Shown here in pieces: positions 63,081 to 64,000 of a DNA stretch of 64,000 bases. The notes beneath the pieces are model-generated. The model was not told the DNA's origin. It searched no databases and was given only the letters and a program-made list of their open reading frames with translations. This stretch comes from Ochrobactrum sp. BTU1 (GTDB taxonomy: Bacteria > Pseudomonadota > Alphaproteobacteria > Rhizobiales > Rhizobiaceae): contig CP076357.1 in the NCBI GenBank assembly GCA_018798825.1, forward strand, positions 682,001 to 746,000, written 5' to 3'. Position 1 is the stretch's first letter. Every line of letters starts with the position of its first letter. The translations under genes were made by a program, and so were the position numbers.

Positions 63081-63629
63081 ATGTTGAATGATTGGATGCT
63101 GACAATGAATGCTTCCGCGGCGACTATCGCCTTCTCTCTCGCCTCTGTTTTCTCTCTCAGCTCCATGTCAGCTGCGATGGCTCAAGACAAGCCACAGAAC
63201 GGTGCGGCGCCCGCAGCGTGGTCTCTGGCTTGCCGCAGCGCGGATGCCGCAACCGCACCCCTTGATTGCCAGATCGAGCAGCGCTTCTTCAGGCAGCAAA
63301 CTGGTGAACTTGTCACGGTATTGGCTGTTTCCAAATCCTCAGCCAAGCCTGAACTCTTCATGACGATGGTCCTTCCACACGGGCTTAAGCTGCAGAGCGG
63401 CGTTGCCTATCAAGTGGACAAAGGTGAGCTTTCAACCGCTCCGATTTCCAGCAGCACAGCCAATGGTGCAATTGCGTCAATCCCGCTCTCTTCTGATTTC
63501 CTTTCTGTTTTGAAAGCTGGGACAACCTTGACCCTCAATCTTGAGACGGACAAGGGAGCGAAAATTTCAATCCCCGTCCCGCTTGCAGGTTTTACGGCGG
63601 CCGTGAACCGGTTGGTCAGCATCAAGTAA
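63081..63629 (+). CDS. invasion-associated locus B (IalB) family protein
   Basis: 182 residues from the ATG at 63081 (no clear ribosome site; ATGs at 63096 and 63105 are alternatives). A signal peptide ending SAAMAQ precedes a domain with WSLACRSADAA...LDCQIEQRFFRQQTGELV and ELFMTMVLPHGLKLQSGVAYQVD, the pattern of IalB proteins, named for a Bartonella factor needed to enter red cells. Periplasmic or surface-associated; function in this organism unknown. Confidence 0.88.
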   Translation: MLNDWMLTMNASAATIAFSLASVFSLSSMSAAMAQDKPQNGAAPAAWSLACRSADAATAPLDCQIEQRFFRQQTGELVTVLAVSKSSAKPELFMTMVLPHGLKLQSGVAYQVDKGELSTAPISSSTANGAIASIPLSSDFLSVLKAGTTLTLNLETDKGAKISIPVPLAGFTAAVNRLVSIK

Positions 63630-63641
63630 GGACACCGATCT

Positions 63642-63668
63642 GAGTTATCGTCTGAAAGACGGTAACTC
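63642..63668 (+). terminator. hairpin after the IalB-family gene
   Basis: GAGTTATCGTC and GACGGTAACTC pair over 11 positions with one G-T wobble and a 5-nt loop, 12 nt past the stop. Confidence 0.55.
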
Positions 63669-63742
63669 ACTGGGTTAAACTGGCAACCAGCGTTGGCGCT
63701 ACGTATCGATGCGAACACAGATGAAGACATTGGAAACCGCAT

Positions 63743-63773
63743 TTGTGTTCCTCCGGCAGGTGAACAAACACAA
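63743..63773. promoter_or_regulatory. inverted repeat upstream of the last gene
   Basis: TTGTGTT and AACACAA arms of 7 bp separated by 17 nt, about 55 nt before the start codon at 63829. Possible operator. Confidence 0.35.
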
Positions 63774-63828
63774 TAAACATTGATACTTGGCTATTCGGCC
63801 CGGTATCGGCTTACAAACAGAGTTATCG

Positions 63829-64000
63829 ATGACGACCGAAAAACTTAAGCAACCCCATTCTATCGCTCCACCGCTTGTATACCTGGTCGATGACGACGCA
63901 GATTACCGCGAGGAAATGGTCTTAAGTTTATCCCAGCAAGGACTGGATGTTCGGGGCTTTGGCAATGCGGCATCGCTCTATCGCGCTTATGCAGCAAAGC
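63829..64000 (+). CDS. response regulator, cut by the right edge
   Basis: The first 57 codons of a receiver domain: PLVYLVDDDADYREEMVLSL, then LDVRGFGNAASLYRAYAAK. The second part is almost identical to the receiver at 56552 (VRGFDNAASLYRAYA), so the two are paralogues. Here the acidic pocket is intact (VDDD). The rest lies outside the window. Confidence 0.88.
   Translation, partial: MTTEKLKQPHSIAPPLVYLVDDDADYREEMVLSLSQQGLDVRGFGNAASLYRAYAAK

Noticed and set aside
1-64000. tRNA, rRNA, CRISPR arrays and intact insertion sequences
   Set aside because: I looked for cloverleaf-like segments, regularly spaced repeats and transposase motifs and found none that could be supported by eye.

Overview
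The window reads as chromosome of a soil- or plant-associated alphaproteobacterium of the Rhizobiales, most likely Ochrobactrum/Brucella or a close relative. The reasons are SyrB-type proteins, an IalB-family protein, a very large type V autotransporter, GGAAC-N16-nGTT promoters of the EcfG general-stress type, and a plant-responsive LuxR solo with pip genes. The species is an inference. I see no rRNA, tRNA, CRISPR array or intact insertion sequence.

Region 1 (1-31 kb) looks like a general-stress neighbourhood. It holds a Zn alcohol dehydrogenase, a long KatE catalase, a flavodoxin-fold reductase, 3-methyladenine DNA glycosylase, small membrane or secreted proteins, a DUF883-type protein, general stress protein 26, an AI-2E-type permease with a cytosolic extension, a PAS-GGDEF protein, a SyrB-like protein, a three-gene hydrolase/methyltransferase operon, a beta-gamma-crystallin-like protein, glutaminase, phospholipase D, an MgtC-type protein, an ExoIII-type nuclease and a SemiSWEET. 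About nine of these transcription units carry a recognisable EcfG-type promoter and two more carry one with a single mismatch, so I read the stretch as a dispersed EcfG regulon. Within it, a secreted GlcG/HbpS-family haem-binding-type protein lies directly downstream of a two-component system.

Region 2 (31-46 kb) is metabolic and regulatory. It has a racemase-fold/MFS pair with a divergent RpiR regulator and two matching palindromes, a GGEEF cyclase, an aldehyde dehydrogenase with a divergent LysR regulator, and an OmpR/EnvZ-type pair flanked by two Ohr peroxidase genes, one of them cut by an amber codon. A CcdA-thioredoxin fusion (DipZ) and two exported alpha/beta hydrolases follow.

Region 3 (46.7-54.5 kb) is the most striking system. 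A LuxR solo has the W57M and Y61W substitutions (TraR numbering) of the plant-responsive OryR/PsoR/NesR/PipR group. It lies between two 300-residue proline-iminopeptidase-like genes, each preceded by a near-identical lux-box-like element. The second pip gene leads into a complete peptide ABC importer (two permeases, a fused double ATPase and a binding protein).

Region 4 (55-64 kb) is cell-surface. It has an AraC regulator, an orphan OmpR-type regulator, a 1462-residue autotransporter with a 528-bp tandem duplication, a small membrane protein, an IalB-family protein, and the start of a second regulator that is a paralogue of the first.
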